DNA from: Liquidambar formosana
Taxonomy: Eukaryota; Streptophyta; Magnoliopsida; Saxifragales; Altingiaceae
Direction of reading: 5' to 3'
Length of the DNA: 64,000 nucleotides
Assembly (NCBI GenBank): GCA_039720395.1
Contig: CM077828.1
Location: 22,300,717 to 22,364,716, forward strand
The position numbers and the translations under genes were made by a program. The notes beneath the pieces were generated by a model. That model saw nothing but the letters and a program-made list of their open reading frames with translations. It had not been told where the DNA came from and searched no databases. Numbering within the stretch: the stretch's first letter is position 1; every line of letters starts with the position of its first letter. Below are positions 46,476-60,018 of this stretch, piece by piece.

Positions 46476-49400
46476 ATGGGCAAGTTTTCAGGGATGAAAG
46501 GCTTTGGAAATGAGAAAGTTCCTCTGTTAGATCGAGTAAGCTTTTCAATAACGCCATTAATCTATTTTTCTGTTCGGATATGTTTTTGCATTTCTAGCTA
46601 TTGGGTTTTGTTTTACTTTGTTTTATTGAGTTGCCCATGTATAATTATGTAAATTAATGTTCAGAGTTTTGATTTTGATTTCGATTTTTTTTTTTTTGGG
46701 GGAGTTTTGGACTCATGGGTCATGCTTAATTTGTATTTGTTTGAACGACCCATCTGTTAATTTGATGATTTAGGATTGAATTCTATTCTGGGTTTATGAT
46801 GATTTACATTGAATTTGCGTTCTGAAGGTAAAAGATTATTGTAATTGCTTTCAATTTTCAAACTTTATGCTTTTTCTGAGATGGGTATCGCACAGAAAAC
46901 GTTCTTGGGTCACTTGCTTAGCGGTTACCAGGTGTTTGTGTTCGGGATTGCGTGTGTTGGTTCAATGTTGACTTCTCAAATTTGGATATCTTTAATTTGG
47001 TTATGAAGAGTTACACAGGAATCTGGTTCTGAGTTCAAGTACTTCTTAGTTTTAGTCATATATTTTTTGTTTCTTACATAGGGAGGGAGAAAAAGAAATG
47101 ATACGTTGGTGGATACTCATTTGACAGACCTTGAGCATGGGGACGCAGTACCGGTAATTGCAGTTTTTTTTTGGGATAAAATTTGTGGTTTCTTTTAGAT
47201 CATGCCATCTCGATGTTTTTATGTCTTATAGTGACTGATATATTATAGAGTGCTGACTTTCTCTTTGAAAAAATTAGGCTGCGAATGTGGGATTTTGTAG
47301 AGTACTTTCACTTGTAAGTGGATGCTTCTTGGTTTTTTTATAACTGAAAGTGGAACCATATTGTTGAATATGCTGTTAACATATTCATTACTTCGCAGGC
47401 AAAGCCTGATGCAGGGAAACTAGTTGTTGCTACCATTGCTCTGTTGCTAGCATCGACATCCAGTCTTCTTATTGTATGTACTTCTGCACTCTATCTCTAC
47501 AGTTGAATTTATAAGAATTATCTGGTTTCGATTAGTGGGTGGTGTTAATTTTTATTAAACTCCAAATTGTTCATGTTGTAGCCAAAATTTGGTGGGAAAA
47601 TAATAGACATCGTATCAAGAGATGTCGAAACACCTGAACAGAGAGCTGAAGCTTTGAATGCAGTCAAGAACACCATACTTGAAATCTTTCTTATTGTAGT
47701 GCTTGGGTATGGCCATTGATTGCTTATCGGAATTTTTTTTTATTTTATAGTTTTTATTCATCAGTAATAATTCACTTCATCTTAGTGCTCCACTGTTATT
47801 TCTGCTTACTCCTGATCTTCCCACTTTTTAACTAGAAGCACGAAATCATTCTAGTGGAACTCCTATGAGTTTGTGCTGTGGAGATCATTAGCCTCTAGGA
47901 ATAGAGATTATCTCTTTATTGAATGGAATCAGCATTTATTTCTTGACAATTTCCTCCATTAAAAACTGGATTTCCATTGGAAAGTAGTTCTTTTTAATCC
48001 AAGTCGGTTATTCATTGTTTGATCATTAAGTCATTTCTTTTTTGCTACTTTTCAGTTCGGTTTGCACAGCACTTCGGGCATGGTTGTTTTCTTCTGCTAG
48101 TGAAAGAGTTGTTGCTCGGTTGAGAAAAAACTTGTTCACTCACCTTATTCATCAAGTAAAGCATTTTATGATTTCGGCATTGCATGTATATGATGTTGTC
48201 TCTTATCACTTATGCTTCATTTGGTTACTAAGGAAAAACAGATGTTTCTTTCATTTTCTTCACTTAGCAAACAAATGTACTTAAGGAACTTTCCATATGA
48301 ACTTTTGCTTACAATGGTCAATGAGTTTGCAGGAAATAGCGTTCTACTGATGTTACTCGAACAGGGGAGCTCCTAAGTAGGCTATCTGAAGATACCCAGA
48401 TCATAAAAAATGCTGCAACTACCAATCTTTCTGAGGTCTTGAGAAATCTATCAACTGCATTTATTGGTCTTGGCTTCATGTTTACGACATCGTGGAAGTT
48501 AACTTGTAAGGGTTTAAACATTTGAAGCAGCAGACATGAACTTTATCTATATGATCAAGAGTTTAGCATGCTCTTTATGATTTTATTTTTCACCATTTTA
48601 GTGTTGGCTTTGGCTGTTGTGCCGGCTATTTCCATCGCCGTACGTAAATTTGGTCGCTTTCTTCGCGAGCTTTCTCACAAGACTCAAGCTGCTGCTGCAT
48701 TGGCTGCCTCAATTGCTGAGGTTTGTTTGTGCCAATAGAATTTTTAATTTTCATTTTTAAGTATTGGATCTCTGAATCCAAATACTGTATGGTATATTGC
48801 ATAATCCTGTCTTTTTAAACTGCTAAACCAATTTGACAACATGATTGAGGATTATAGAAGGAACTTTAAAGTTTGAAAGATTCTCAAATGACTGATTTTG
48901 ATAGTGTTCATAAGAACAGAAAAATAATGAGAAAGGTGTTTTAAATTGTATGAACATCATGTCTATCAGTTCAGGGAACAATTATAGGTCTGAGCTGTTT
49001 GAGTTGCTTCCATTATTTTTTAAAAGAAAGTGCCCAATCAGCTGTTTAGAATGGTTCTGGAAGCAGCAGGAGTACTGCTGCAGGACATATCTGTCAATAA
49101 CCCTTTCAAACAGTTGATTTTAATTTTTTGGGTTGTCTGTGTTGGCTGAGCTCAGCAGGTGGGGTTTAAGGGGTTGCAGCTTTGAAATTGCTTTGTGTAT
49201 GGATTGCCTAGTGAATGGCATCTTGGATGTTTCCCTCTCTAGAGTTTGAACCTATGAATATTTAATAATGAGCTAACGGATCATACAAAAAGGGAAAATA
49301 TACTACACCTGATGATAAATGCTAAGGCTTAACATTGTATCAAAATCGAAAATTAATGCATGGAGGATTTGCTTGTTCCATGTTACAAAGATACCGGATG

Positions 49401-49762
49401 CAAAACTCTCACTTGTGATGTGTAGGTTACAGAATAGAGATGGTGTTCTGTCAAATCTCAGACTTCCATATTTAAATTACTTAAAACACATAATTGTTGT
49501 AATGCTTTAATTTGCGTGTGTATATATATGTGTGTGTGGTTTTCTTTCCAATGCTAGCATCATGTATGAAGTTTTATATTATAAGTGAAATAATTGGAAA
49601 GTTTTTGTGGAATGTTCAATTGTTTAGGAATCCTTTGGCGCTATACGCACTGTGAGATCTTTTGCTCAAGAAGATTATGAAATTTCACGCTACTCTGAAA
49701 AAGTTAATGAGACATTGAATCTTGGACTGAAACAAGCAGTGAGTTCCCTAATTCTGCTCTCC

Positions 49763-49794
<32 letters not shown>

Positions 49795-52700
49795 TTTCTT
49801 GGCTTTTGATTTCAGGCATTTTCTGCTACAGAAAGTAGTTGGGCTGTTCTCTGGAGGTATGAATGCAGCATCGACGATATCAGTTATCGTAGTAGTGATA
49901 TACGGAGCTAATTTGACAATCACAGGCTCCATGTCCCCGGGTTCTCTTACAGTCCTTCATTCTTTATAGCCTCACAGGTAATTCCATCATTTTTTTGTTT
50001 CTGTATTCTAATGTAAGTAGTAATGTCATTTTAGTTGTGAATTTGTGATGGTTGTTCATCATGATGTTTTTGTGAAGTTCCTATTTGATGCTATTTTTTT
50101 TGGACCTGGCAATTTTGTAATTTAATCGACTTCAATCATTTCAGTTGGATCCTCTGTGTCTGGACTGTCTGGGTTATATACGGTAGCAATGAAAGCTGCA
50201 GGAGCCAGTAGGCGGGTTTTTCAGCTTCTGGATCGCACCTCATCCATGGCCAAATCAGGGGATAAGTGTCCTTTGGGGTTAGTTCCTTAAAATTGTCCTT
50301 CATCTAATTTTTTTTCCTCTTTCCAAAAGAAAAAAATTTAGTGCACTCTTTATTCCTTTTACATGATTGCTACTACGGGAGATATAATCCAAGCTTCTTT
50401 GGAGTGAAGTATGAGGAATCACTATTCCTGCATTTATATAAAAGTAGGACCTGCAATTCAGGAGTCCCGCCTAAGGATTCTTCTACCCAAACACACCCCT
50501 GGACCCTCCACCCCTTGCTCTTCCCCAATGCATTTGCAGATGCAATTTTTGCACCTATTGTGACACAAAATTTCCAGACAATTTGAAGATGTATAGACCT
50601 ATGCATGACTTTTTTATTTAGCACACATAGCCCAGATTTATCACATGTACTTTAATAATTCATAAACTATTTCCAATATTTTAAGCAGTTCTTGAATTAT
50701 TCCCAATTATTCCAATGTGAAAGCATGTTCTTGTTACACATTGTTGTTTGCCAAATCATATTCAATTTTAATGTTTATACAAACTATTCCTTTTTTCTTT
50801 GTACTAAATATTGTTGTAACCATTATTCTTCCAACTTTCTCATGATATTGTTGGAAAAATACCACATTCTACATTGATTAAATATGAACTTTGACATGGC
50901 TTCATATACCTGTGTGGGCCCTCCACTTTCAAGCTTAGGCTTTTAGGTTGGAAACTTAACATGGTATTAGAGCATGTTGTTCTTGGGCCCGTTACATTCG
51001 TGAGCTCGTCTTTGTTATCCACGCGACAAACCCATTTCTATCTTATTAGGCCTGCACGTGAGGGGAGTGTTGGAAAAATACCACATCTGACATTGCTTAA
51101 ATATGAACTTTGACATGACTGAATATACCCTTTTGGGCCCTCCACTTACAAGCTTAGGCTTCTAGGTTGGAAACTTGACAGATATTTCCCCATTAATTCC
51201 TATGTCTTGGTCCAAACCTATATCTTGGTCCATAATATTCCCCAAGAAAAAAATTGTTGTTATTTTCTTTTGATAGGTGAGATAATGATTTCAATAAGAA
51301 AGAAGAAAATTTACAAGGATACATATCAGTGTGACCTAGATTCCAAAAAAGAATCATGTCTATGACAATGAGGTGTGGTCTCATTTTGTTGTAGTGATCA
51401 AGATGGGGAAGTGGAGTTAGATGATGTCTGGTTTGCCTATCCTTCCCGCCCTAGCCATATGGTATTAAAGGTAATAAATTTTCTTTGGCTACTTCTCAGC
51501 TGAGATGGTACATGCCAGATGCCTTTAAAAGTGAAGATTTTACTGATATGAGTGTAATTAATTCTTTGAATTTCAGGGAATAACGTTGAAACTGCTGCCT
51601 GGTTCAAAGGTTGCTCTTGTTGGTCCAAGCGGTGGTGGAAAAGTAATATTTCTGTTTATATTAATTCCTCTATCTTATTCTTTAAATTCATATTCTTGCC
51701 ATCTTATAAAAATACCTATGAAGTAAATTCTCTGGATGGAAGCATATGCTAGAGTATTTCCTATCACTCATATGCTTATTTCTATCTGTGCCGCAGACCA
51801 CGATTGCGAACTTGATAGAAAGGTTCTATGACCCTGTCAAGGGAAGGATATTACTAAATGGGGTCCCTCTAGTAGAAATATCACATGAACATCTGCACAG
51901 AAAGGTGATCTTTGCTTTAGATACTTCAATTTGCATAAACCTTTAATTCACAATTCAAACCATGATAGTGTTCAAGCTAGAGTATTTTTCCTGATAAAGA
52001 AAGAAAAGAAATAAATAAGCTGTTGAAAAATATTAAGTATAATATGATGGGCATTATAAATTGTAATGTCTAATAACTATGTTATCACAATTTATTGTTA
52101 AATCTGTGACTCGGATGAATTTTACATTTAAAGGCTAGAGGTTTTTGAATTAATAGATTCTGCCTTTCAAAATACAGATCAGTATAGTCAGCCAGGAGCC
52201 TATTCTTTTCAACTGTTCCATAGAGGAGAACATTGCGTATGGGCTTGATGGCAAAGCCAGCAGTGCTGATGTAGAAAATGCTGCTGTAAGATTGATCTTC
52301 TTCTTTTACTTAGTACTGCACCTCTCCACCTAAAACCATTATTATGATTATTTTAATGATGTGAATTGCAGAAAATGGCCAATGCACATGAATTCATATC
52401 AAAATTTCCTGATAAATATCAAACCCACGTCGGAGAACGTGGTGTGAGACTTTCAGGAGGTCAGAAACAGAGAGTAGCAATTGCAAGAGCTCTACTAATG
52501 AACCCCAGGATTCTCCTCTTAGATGAAGCCACCAGTGCTCTAGATGCTGAAAGCGAATACCTTGTGCAGGTGAGATTCTCTCCTTTTAGTTCATCAGCGT
52601 TCTTTTTTGGTGTCTTAAATGAGAAGCTTATTCTTCCTGTGTTGACACATGAAGCTGACAAATTTTCTTGTGATGTAGGATGCCATGGATTCTCTAATGA

Positions 52701-52894
52701 AGGGCAGGACTGTTCTAGTTATAGCCCATAGGCTCTCAACCGTCAAAACTGCGGACACTGTAGCAGTTGTTTCTGATGGTCAAGTAGTCGAATGTGGCAC
52801 TCATGACGAGCTCCTCAGCAAGGATGGTATTTATACTGCATTAGTGAGGAGACAACTACAAGTACCCAAAACTGAAATCCAGCTGGAGGGCTAA
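46476..52894 (+). CDS. ABCB27: Half-size ABC transporter, ALS1/ABCB27 type, with two frame-breaking bases
   Basis: Arabidopsis ALS1 is a tonoplast half-transporter needed for internal aluminium tolerance. Seventeen exons: 46476-46535, 47082-47153, 47278-47313, 47399-47473, 47582-47706, 48056-48155, 48333-48505, 48602-48720, 49628-49738, 49832-49977, 50145-50277, 51395-51470, 51577-51642, 51797-51904, 52178-52285, 52372-52569, 52679-52894. Discounting one surplus base in exon 7 (48348) and one in exon 10 (about 49952), they encode 639 aa (Arabidopsis about 644). The membrane half comes first ([20 protein letters not shown] and following). The nucleotide-binding domain has Walker A GPSGGGKTT (Lys430), Q-loop SQEP, signature LSGGQ (529-533), Walker B ILLLDE (549-554) and switch His585. 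Without correction both bases stop translation early. Intron 11 contains a TRIM. Confidence 0.93.
49761..49794. repeat. (CT)n microsatellite in ALS1 intron 9
   Basis: A CT run with one interruption forms part of the polypyrimidine tract. The acceptor chosen for exon 10 is the later ctacag at 49831, which restores [12 protein letters not shown], rather than the nearer ttcag at 49814. Confidence 0.7.
50849..51180. mobile_element. Complete miniature TRIM retrotransposon in ALS1 intron 11
   Basis: Two 113-bp LTRs, 50849-50961 and 51068-51180, both start TGTTGGAAAAATACCACAT, end in aca (TG...CA) and are about 88% alike by eye. Directly after the left LTR is tggtattagagc (50962-50973), one base from the tRNA-Met primer-binding site TGGTATCAGAGC. 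Directly before the right LTR is a purine tract, gaggggag. The 5-bp duplication gatat flanks the whole (50844-50848, 51181-51185). The internal region is only 106 bp, with no coding capacity. Confidence 0.9.
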
Positions 52895-55800
52895 TTATGT
52901 ATAAGCCACGGGGAGAAACAACTATAAACAATAATGTAATTGGTGTCAATCTCTGGTAGCCACTAGCCACCCTAAGTATAAACATAAAATTTTTGTTCTG
53001 TGATTACTTCCATGCCAAGAACCAATCCACATCAAAAGGAATTTCATCTCCAATTCGACCATTTGGACTCACCACCCAGAACATCTTATCGATCCTGGCG
53101 TTACCATTTGAGGGGACGATTTTGTGCGCGGCCCATGTTTCTACTATAGGACACAGAGCATGTGTTTGCAATCTCACTTCTACACATGCTGTGACTATGG
53201 GGCCTCTTGTTCCACATCCATAGAAGGTAAGTATAGGATATGACTGTAAACAAGGGAACAGTAAATGTGGCTGATCAAGGAGCATGCCTATTAGATGGGA
53301 AACCCGCTGTCTACAGATCATCCCAAAACATGGCTAAAACGAAGCCATCCGGTGGAGTTTTGGGCAGGCTGAGCTGCAGCATGCTCAATCCATTTGTGCT
53401 GGCAACTGGTGGATGAAAGCACGATCAACCGTGGAGATTTTGTTGAATGATTTTGGGACATGCATTTACGTTTCTAGTAGATGAAATTCTTCCCTTTGAA
53501 TCACACCTTGTCTTCTTGTCAACTGAAAAATACTACTGAATCAATCAAAGCATGGTGTCAATACTCCCTGCAATGTCGTTTTCTTCAAATAATAATGCTA
53601 TGTGGTAGGTTGACAGTCAGTGTTAAACCTCTAATGTGAGACTCCTTCCTTTCTTTAACCTTTTTTGCATTTTTATTTCTCATGAAAATAGGGAAGACAA
53701 ACTCCTTAATTCATTCGGGAGGACTTTGCTCATATCTTTTATTTTTGGGTATTTCTCTTATGATGAACCAAAAGTAAAAATGATGGAAATAATAACACAA
53801 AAAGAAAAAACACATTTGGGGCAGAAAAATACCACCGCTAAAAAAAGATACTTTTATTTGAAAAACACCTGGAAAAATGGTCTGCCCCTTTTCTACTGCT
53901 GAAGGGATTTACTGATCGAATATACAAATCACTTTAAATATTTTACCTGATTTTCCAAGGAAAAGTTTTTGAGAACTTTGCAGAACACCTCAATGATACA
54001 ATGCTAGGTCAAAAGAAACTATTAATTAAATGGAGAACGCCCAAAAATAAAAAAAATAAAAAAAATAAAAAATGCACAATTTGCTTGTAATAATCTATCA
54101 AGATACATATATGGTTTAGCATCCATCAAGTTATCAGATTATGCAACACTTTCATACAGCTGCAATTTAAGTTATATTCTCCCATCTTCATTGAAAACAT
54201 GATAGCAAGATGTAGATGTCTTGAAACAGCCACTGATCTGTGAAGCACATGCTGCCCTCTTGCCATTTCTACCAGTTCCATAGCAGCAGAAAAGAGACAA
54301 AGGACCAAAATGTGAATCTGGGTTGCCAGCAGAAAAAGGTGATCAATATTGAAAACCTACATCCAGTTTTAAAGGAAAAGAGATGCCACTAAGTACAACT
54401 AATGACAGAAAACATCTGAAGCATGCATAGGCTAAGAGAATTAAACTAACTGTATATCTTCTACTAGACCCATAGCTTTTATTGATAATGACAAAAGAAT
54501 TTAAGAGAACATACACTATAAGAGCCACCCGCATGATTGCTTTGGGATCATTGGTCATCAACCTGCAAGCTGTATTGTGAACCTGACATTAGAAGCTAAA
54601 GAAATAGGGAACTGAGGTTGAACGGAACAGATTAAGCACCTCAAAATTATTTCTCAGGAAGAGAAGTTGCAGTAAATTATGGCAATTGCTGATTTGTAGC
54701 CCCCACATAAATTACGTTGAAATTTAAAAGAAGACTTGTTAAACATGTATAATTAATTAATTATGCAAACTCAAAATGACAAAATAGAGAAACAGTAATC
54801 AGTGTGTATCACAAAAAGAAGTAAACAGCTGACCATATTATAAATTCAAACTCAGCTTTTCTACAAACTTCAAAAAGGAATTTACACTCATAGGTCCACA
54901 TGATATAAATGATGAGTCAAAACATTATCATAGATAAACACATTAAATCTCCACTTTTGCATATGGAAACGAATTATCATTTCCATTTTTAGGTTCCAAT
55001 GAAAATCTAATTCTCTAATTATTGTTAGAATACATGCTAGCTACAACAACCTACTGCTGTGCCCAGCAAAAACGTCGAGCCAGTTGGAAGCATGATTATT
55101 TGGTTAAGGCAATAAGTAGAAGCCTAATAATGGTTTGGGACTATAAAGACATACCTTAAACACTAATTACATATTATTTTAATTAAATTATGATTATCAT
55201 TTTAATATTTTCACACACAGCTTAACTTTATTCTAGAGGCAAACTAGTAACGGAAGAAATTGAGCTTTACCTGTAGCAACAAGAGAAAAAGCCTCCTTAA
55301 ACACCAAAACTAAACACAGCCATCAAAGAGCCTCAGCTCAGTTGGTACCAGTAAAACAAATGTACTCAGTCACCAATGAGCCTCCAGGACAAATCCTAGT
55401 AAAACAAAATGTATATTAATGTATATTAGAAACAAATCATATAAGGTATAGTTCCTAGAGGTATGAGAAGAAATTTATCTGTAACAAAGGTACTCGGTCA
55501 AGCCGTACCTGCAAGCTAGGTTAAACATGAGATTGGAAATTTGCTTTCAGAGTTATGACTCATGATTAAAAGCACTAATCAAGATACAGACTCCACCTCA
55601 AATTTTAATTAGCTGAACTGGATATTCCAATCGACGACAAACATGCACATGTTTAAAATACACAAGTACAAATTATGAAATGGTTAAAATTTGAAAATTT
55701 CTTCTAATTTGGGATATTACAACCAAGCACAAACCCACATATGTTCAAAGTTAAATTTAGTGGTCACTGAAACTAGAAATGGATATAAGATATTGATGTA

Positions 55801-56374
55801 CAACTGCACATTACAAGCTGTTTTATATATTAAAGACATAGTATGACTATATATTTACTTATTTATATATATTCTATAGCACCACAGTTCCCTGTTCTCA
55901 CAAATTAAACTAAAAATTCAAAAAATTTTAAATGATAAATAAACACTATATTAATTTACGTTTCGAGAAAGTTTGATAAGAACCTGTAATTTCTATAGTA
56001 ACCAGGAGCCATCAAACCCCCCACTTCTCAGCAAAATTATACCCAGATATCGTAGGCCCTGAGTTTACTTGCTTGCAGCTCATTGCTTCTCGAACCATCT
56101 AACGGATTCCAATCCTTTGCCATTGAACTAAAGAACCTGAACCACATAACTGAACTTCTCATTGAGTTGCAAGACATTCTATGGAACATGTGGCGAAGAA
56201 AGCTAGTTTAGTAGATTCAACCAGGTACCTAATGCAAGTTAATTTTCTATTCATCGTGCCATAAAAAATTTTCCCATTCATTGGGATCGAAGAGAAACAA
56301 GCCCAATAAACAAAATATTTCAACTTAGTAGAAAAAAGAACAATGATCAATGATTGTAACCAATGGACTCTCCA
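52895..56374. other. Intergenic, ALS1 to MTERF15 (convergent)
   Basis: The first few hundred bases are presumably ALS1 3' UTR. The 105-codon reverse frame at 53004-53321 has a protein-like composition but no recognised family. The remainder is AT-rich, without recognised genes or element ends, and may include MTERF15 3' UTR. Confidence 0.4.
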
Positions 56375-57745
56375 CTAAACCAATGATTCCATGAAGGACT
56401 TCATGTTTTCCACATCTTCTTTGGAGTCTGGATACCTTTGTGGTTTGAAAAGCTTCCAAAGTCCCACTGGATGTTGATTTTTAACATCAACATCTCCTGA
56501 AAATCTTCCAAACATCTTTTCACACTCCGGATACGGCTTGACATAAAGGTTGTAGAATCTAAGCCTGCTAGGCTTAATCAAACCCCTCAACCCCACCTCA
56601 CAACCAAGCCCACCTTTTGATCTTAGATACTCAATCACACTGTACCGAGGAACGATCTGTTTCTCAAAGCTCACACCCAAATACTCCGGAACTTCAACCA
56701 AGCAACCAACATTCAATTTCATCCTCTGTACTAAAAACTCAATCTTCTTCTCAATGTCCCCTACCTCATATATGATTGACCTCGGTTCTTTCCACAACAC
56801 CTTAAACGCCTCTCTACGGATCAACCCACGTCTGCACAAACAATCAACTCTTAATTTCACTTCAAACCCGGCTCTGAACGCTCCCTCACTAAATATCTTA
56901 TCCTTAATTGGTACCCGACATTTCAAAGTACTCAACAATTCCAAACATCGCGCGAGTTCCCCTAATTCCATACCAAGAATTCTCGGCTCTCTAACAATGT
57001 TTCTCTTAACCACATCCATGCTAAAACCCAAACGCCCAAATTCATCAAATAAGGGCTTTAACCTATCCTCCACACCATACGCTAAAATCCCCGGCACCGA
57101 GTAATAAACTCGACCAACACCATTTTTTGGAATTCCAATTCCCACCAAAAATCCAATTCTCCGCCGAATTTCACTCTCATTCATCATTATCACCCTAGGA
57201 AACTCCTCTAAAACCCTACCAACAGTACCATCACTAAACCCGAGACCCTTCAAAACCGTTACACTCCTGGAAAATTCATCTGGGTCAATCTGCAACCTTC
57301 TAGAAAGTTCCAAAACACTAGGAACCATCGATGGCAGAACACTGGAAAACCCCAGTTCTGAGAAACCCGTTTCCCATTTCCTCAGAAACTCAAGTTCTAA
57401 AACCCCAGGACAGTTGCATATCATTGATACAAGAGATTTCTGAGAAATTTTGAAGTTTAAGAGAATACCCAGAGACTTTTCAATTTCCAGTAAATTGAAC
57501 TCCAGTAAAAAGCGGTTCTTTTTGAGGAAATTGTGGAGCTGGGATTGTGGGAAACCGTACCTCCGTAATAGATTGGCAAGGGAAATTAGTTTCCTGTAAT
57601 GGGGTTGCTGTGAAAATTCAGGGGAAATTGGGATTTGGGAGTTAGGGTAAGGGTTTGGTGAGAAAGATCGTATTTTTTGAAATCGGATAGTGGGGGTTGA
57701 TGTGAGGAGACGTAAGGTGGATCTGGTTAGGACCCTAATTGCCAT
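56375..57745 (-). CDS. MTERF15: Mitochondrial transcription termination factor family protein, MTERF15-like
   Basis: mTERF proteins are helical-repeat nucleic-acid-binding proteins of plant organelles. Arabidopsis MTERF15 is needed for splicing of a mitochondrial nad2 intron. This is one uninterrupted 456-aa frame. The first 35 residues are rich in Arg, Ser and Thr and lack acidic residues (MAIRVLTRSTLRLLTSTPTI), a mitochondrial presequence type. Successive mTERF motifs with the L-G-------V---P pattern follow: LRRYGFPQSQLHNFLKKNRF, LKGLGFSDGTVGRVLEEFPR and VGIGIPKNGVGRVYYSVPGI. The C-terminus (YNLYVKPYPECEKMFGRF, then HPVGLWKLFKP and MKSFMESLV) is what suggests MTERF15 rather than another mTERF. 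The subfamily call is from memory. Gene intronless, with no frame damage. Confidence 0.8.
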   Translation of the reverse strand: MAIRVLTRSTLRLLTSTPTIRFQKIRSFSPNPYPNSQIPISPEFSQQPHYRKLISLANLLRRYGFPQSQLHNFLKKNRFLLEFNLLEIEKSLGILLNFKISQKSLVSMICNCPGVLELEFLRKWETGFSELGFSSVLPSMVPSVLELSRRLQIDPDEFSRSVTVLKGLGFSDGTVGRVLEEFPRVIMMNESEIRRRIGFLVGIGIPKNGVGRVYYSVPGILAYGVEDRLKPLFDEFGRLGFSMDVVKRNIVREPRILGMELGELARCLELLSTLKCRVPIKDKIFSEGAFRAGFEVKLRVDCLCRRGLIRREAFKVLWKEPRSIIYEVGDIEKKIEFLVQRMKLNVGCLVEVPEYLGVSFEKQIVPRYSVIEYLRSKGGLGCEVGLRGLIKPSRLRFYNLYVKPYPECEKMFGRFSGDVDVKNQHPVGLWKLFKPQRYPDSKEDVENMKSFMESLV

Positions 57746-60018
57746 TGAATGTATGGAGCTGAGCCTGGCTGATTCCTGAACTAATACAGACTACAGAGAA
57801 CGGACATTGTTGTGTAGCATGGGCAACAGGCAACGGGCAAACACCTGCCTCTCTTAGGGGCATCGTGGTAAATTAATGTCATAATCCTCTCTTGTAATTG
57901 GGCCTTTGAGTTTAGCTGCCTACTCAAATGTTTCCCTAAGCCCTAACCGAGTAACATTAAGGAGAGAATTTGAGAAAAAAAACACTTGACCAAATTTTTC
58001 TTTGTTGGTACATCAAGGATAATTTTGTCCTACCCTGTTTTAATAAATGTTTTTTAATTAGACTTATAGTTGCATAACCCTTAAAATTAGGACCTATGAC
58101 CAAATTCCTCATAACTTTTCTTCCCATAGTAATATTTTAACATTTTGTTTAGGGGTAATTGGAACTTTTTAAAAAAAAATATAAAATTCACTAAATATGT
58201 ACAACCCATAGGTAATAAGTTTGCAAGCATATTGTTATCATATCATGTACATACATAACTTTTAAATTAAAAGCTTTTGATTGCCATATAAAGTTCACCC
58301 AAAAAAAAAAAAAAAAGATTTTTTAATAGTAAATATATAGTTCACGTATGTGATATGTTCTGTATTATTTTTACATTAAAATACTTTTAATTGTAATCCT
58401 ACAAAGTTGATCCCTATTATGATTATCAACAACTCCAATATCAAGATTCAAAATCTTTTGAACTTTATATTCAATTTGTGGAATGAATATCTAATTTTTG
58501 AGTTTTTATTGTAATATTCTATCTTTGTAATTAATTCATAGCGTTTTGTTAAATTGGATGATTACATCTAATTTTTTACCTTCTACAAATTATATTCATA
58601 TAAATCGAGGCCGGATAAAAACTAAAAATACTTCAAGTAAAGAAACTACACGTATATTTAGATCAAGACCAATATGTTTATTAAGTTTTAAGCTATCTTC
58701 TTAGTTAAATTACCCCCCTCCACATATGGAATTTAGATTGGTTTAGCCTATGAGCAATCCCATAACTTTTAATATTACACTTAAATCTAAATTTATAGCA
58801 TTCATTTCTAATTAAAAATATTAATTATAATATATGTTCTTTATTATTTATTCATTTTGTAAGCATAATTAGACTTGTGATTGCGTAAATGTACCAAATA
58901 AATATGAACTTATTTAATTACCATTTAAAATCTAACTAGTTTTTTAAATAATAATTTAATAAAACAAGATACAAAGGTGATTAATAGTGATATGATAAAT
59001 GAAATACGATAACATGTAAGCTAGATGAGCCTATTTCCATACCTTCTTTTTTTTTTTTTTTCCCATTAAATCTACATCCTTATGATTTATTTTCATGCTT
59101 TTTAACTCACTTTTTACTCATGGAGGATAGTGGATTTAGCAAAAAAAGGGTGTAGAATAAAATTTTATTCATATTATTGTTCTTGGATTTTTTTTATTCT
59201 TATTATTGTTATTCATATTATTCAAAAAAGGGTACAAAAAAGGGTGGAGAATAAACACTATAAAATTTCACTTTTTTATTCATATTATTATTCTTGGATT
59301 TTTTAATAAAATTTATATTGTATCTGTAAATATTTGCATCCATATTTTTATTGTTTCTATTTTTTTTATGTCGAATTTTTCATCATATTTTTTAAAAGGA
59401 ACTAAATTACTGTTTTACCATGGCATTACCCATGCAATCTATACAAACAAACTCATACAAGGAAGCTCATGAAAGAAAACCAACTTACTAGCTAAACATT
59501 TTTAGGTACCCTTTTAGTTACTCTAAAGATTATACTGTTATATTGAGTAGCCAAATAGCCCTAATGTAATGGTAATTTTTTTTATTAAAACCTTGCAAGG
59601 AAGTGAATTTATTATAGTAAGGTTTGATGTGGTCAAACATGCAGTCTACTTTTTTAGAGATATGGTTGTGAGTGGGGGCAATGAGGTAGATAAGAGAGAA
59701 AACACTAACGTTAAATTCCTAAATTTTAGGAACTAACATGAATTCCATCCATACTCTCTCTAAATGATAGGAAAAATAAGTTAACCACACTTGAAATCCC
59801 TTACAGATAAAAAAATCCATTGTAACCAAACCACTAATTATCTCTCTCTTCCTCCAACGTTATTCTAATTTTTGCTTCATATATTTAGCATAATACTCTC
59901 CCAAAAGGGAGCCAAACCATGCTTTGTGTGTGGGTGTATGTCTGTACAATCTCCGGTACCTCCACAAAATAGAATTCCCAAACCCTTTCAAATCAGTTTG
60001 AAGGCAAGCACCAGAAAA
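57746..60018. other. Divergent intergenic region, MTERF15 and RBL12
   Basis: About 2.3 kb of AT-rich DNA that must contain both promoters. A short imperfect repeat (gtgtagaataaaattttattcatattattg against ggtggagaataaa...ttattcatattatta) lies at 59146-59302. No gene or delimited transposon was recognised. Confidence 0.4.

Noticed and set aside
48333..49977. ALS1 as a pseudogene
   Set aside because: All splice sites, ATP-binding motifs and full length are preserved apart from two single bases.
53004..53321. 105-codon reverse frame downstream of ALS1
   Set aside because: It has plausible composition but no recognised domain, no supporting splice or start context, and lies where ALS1 3' UTR is expected.
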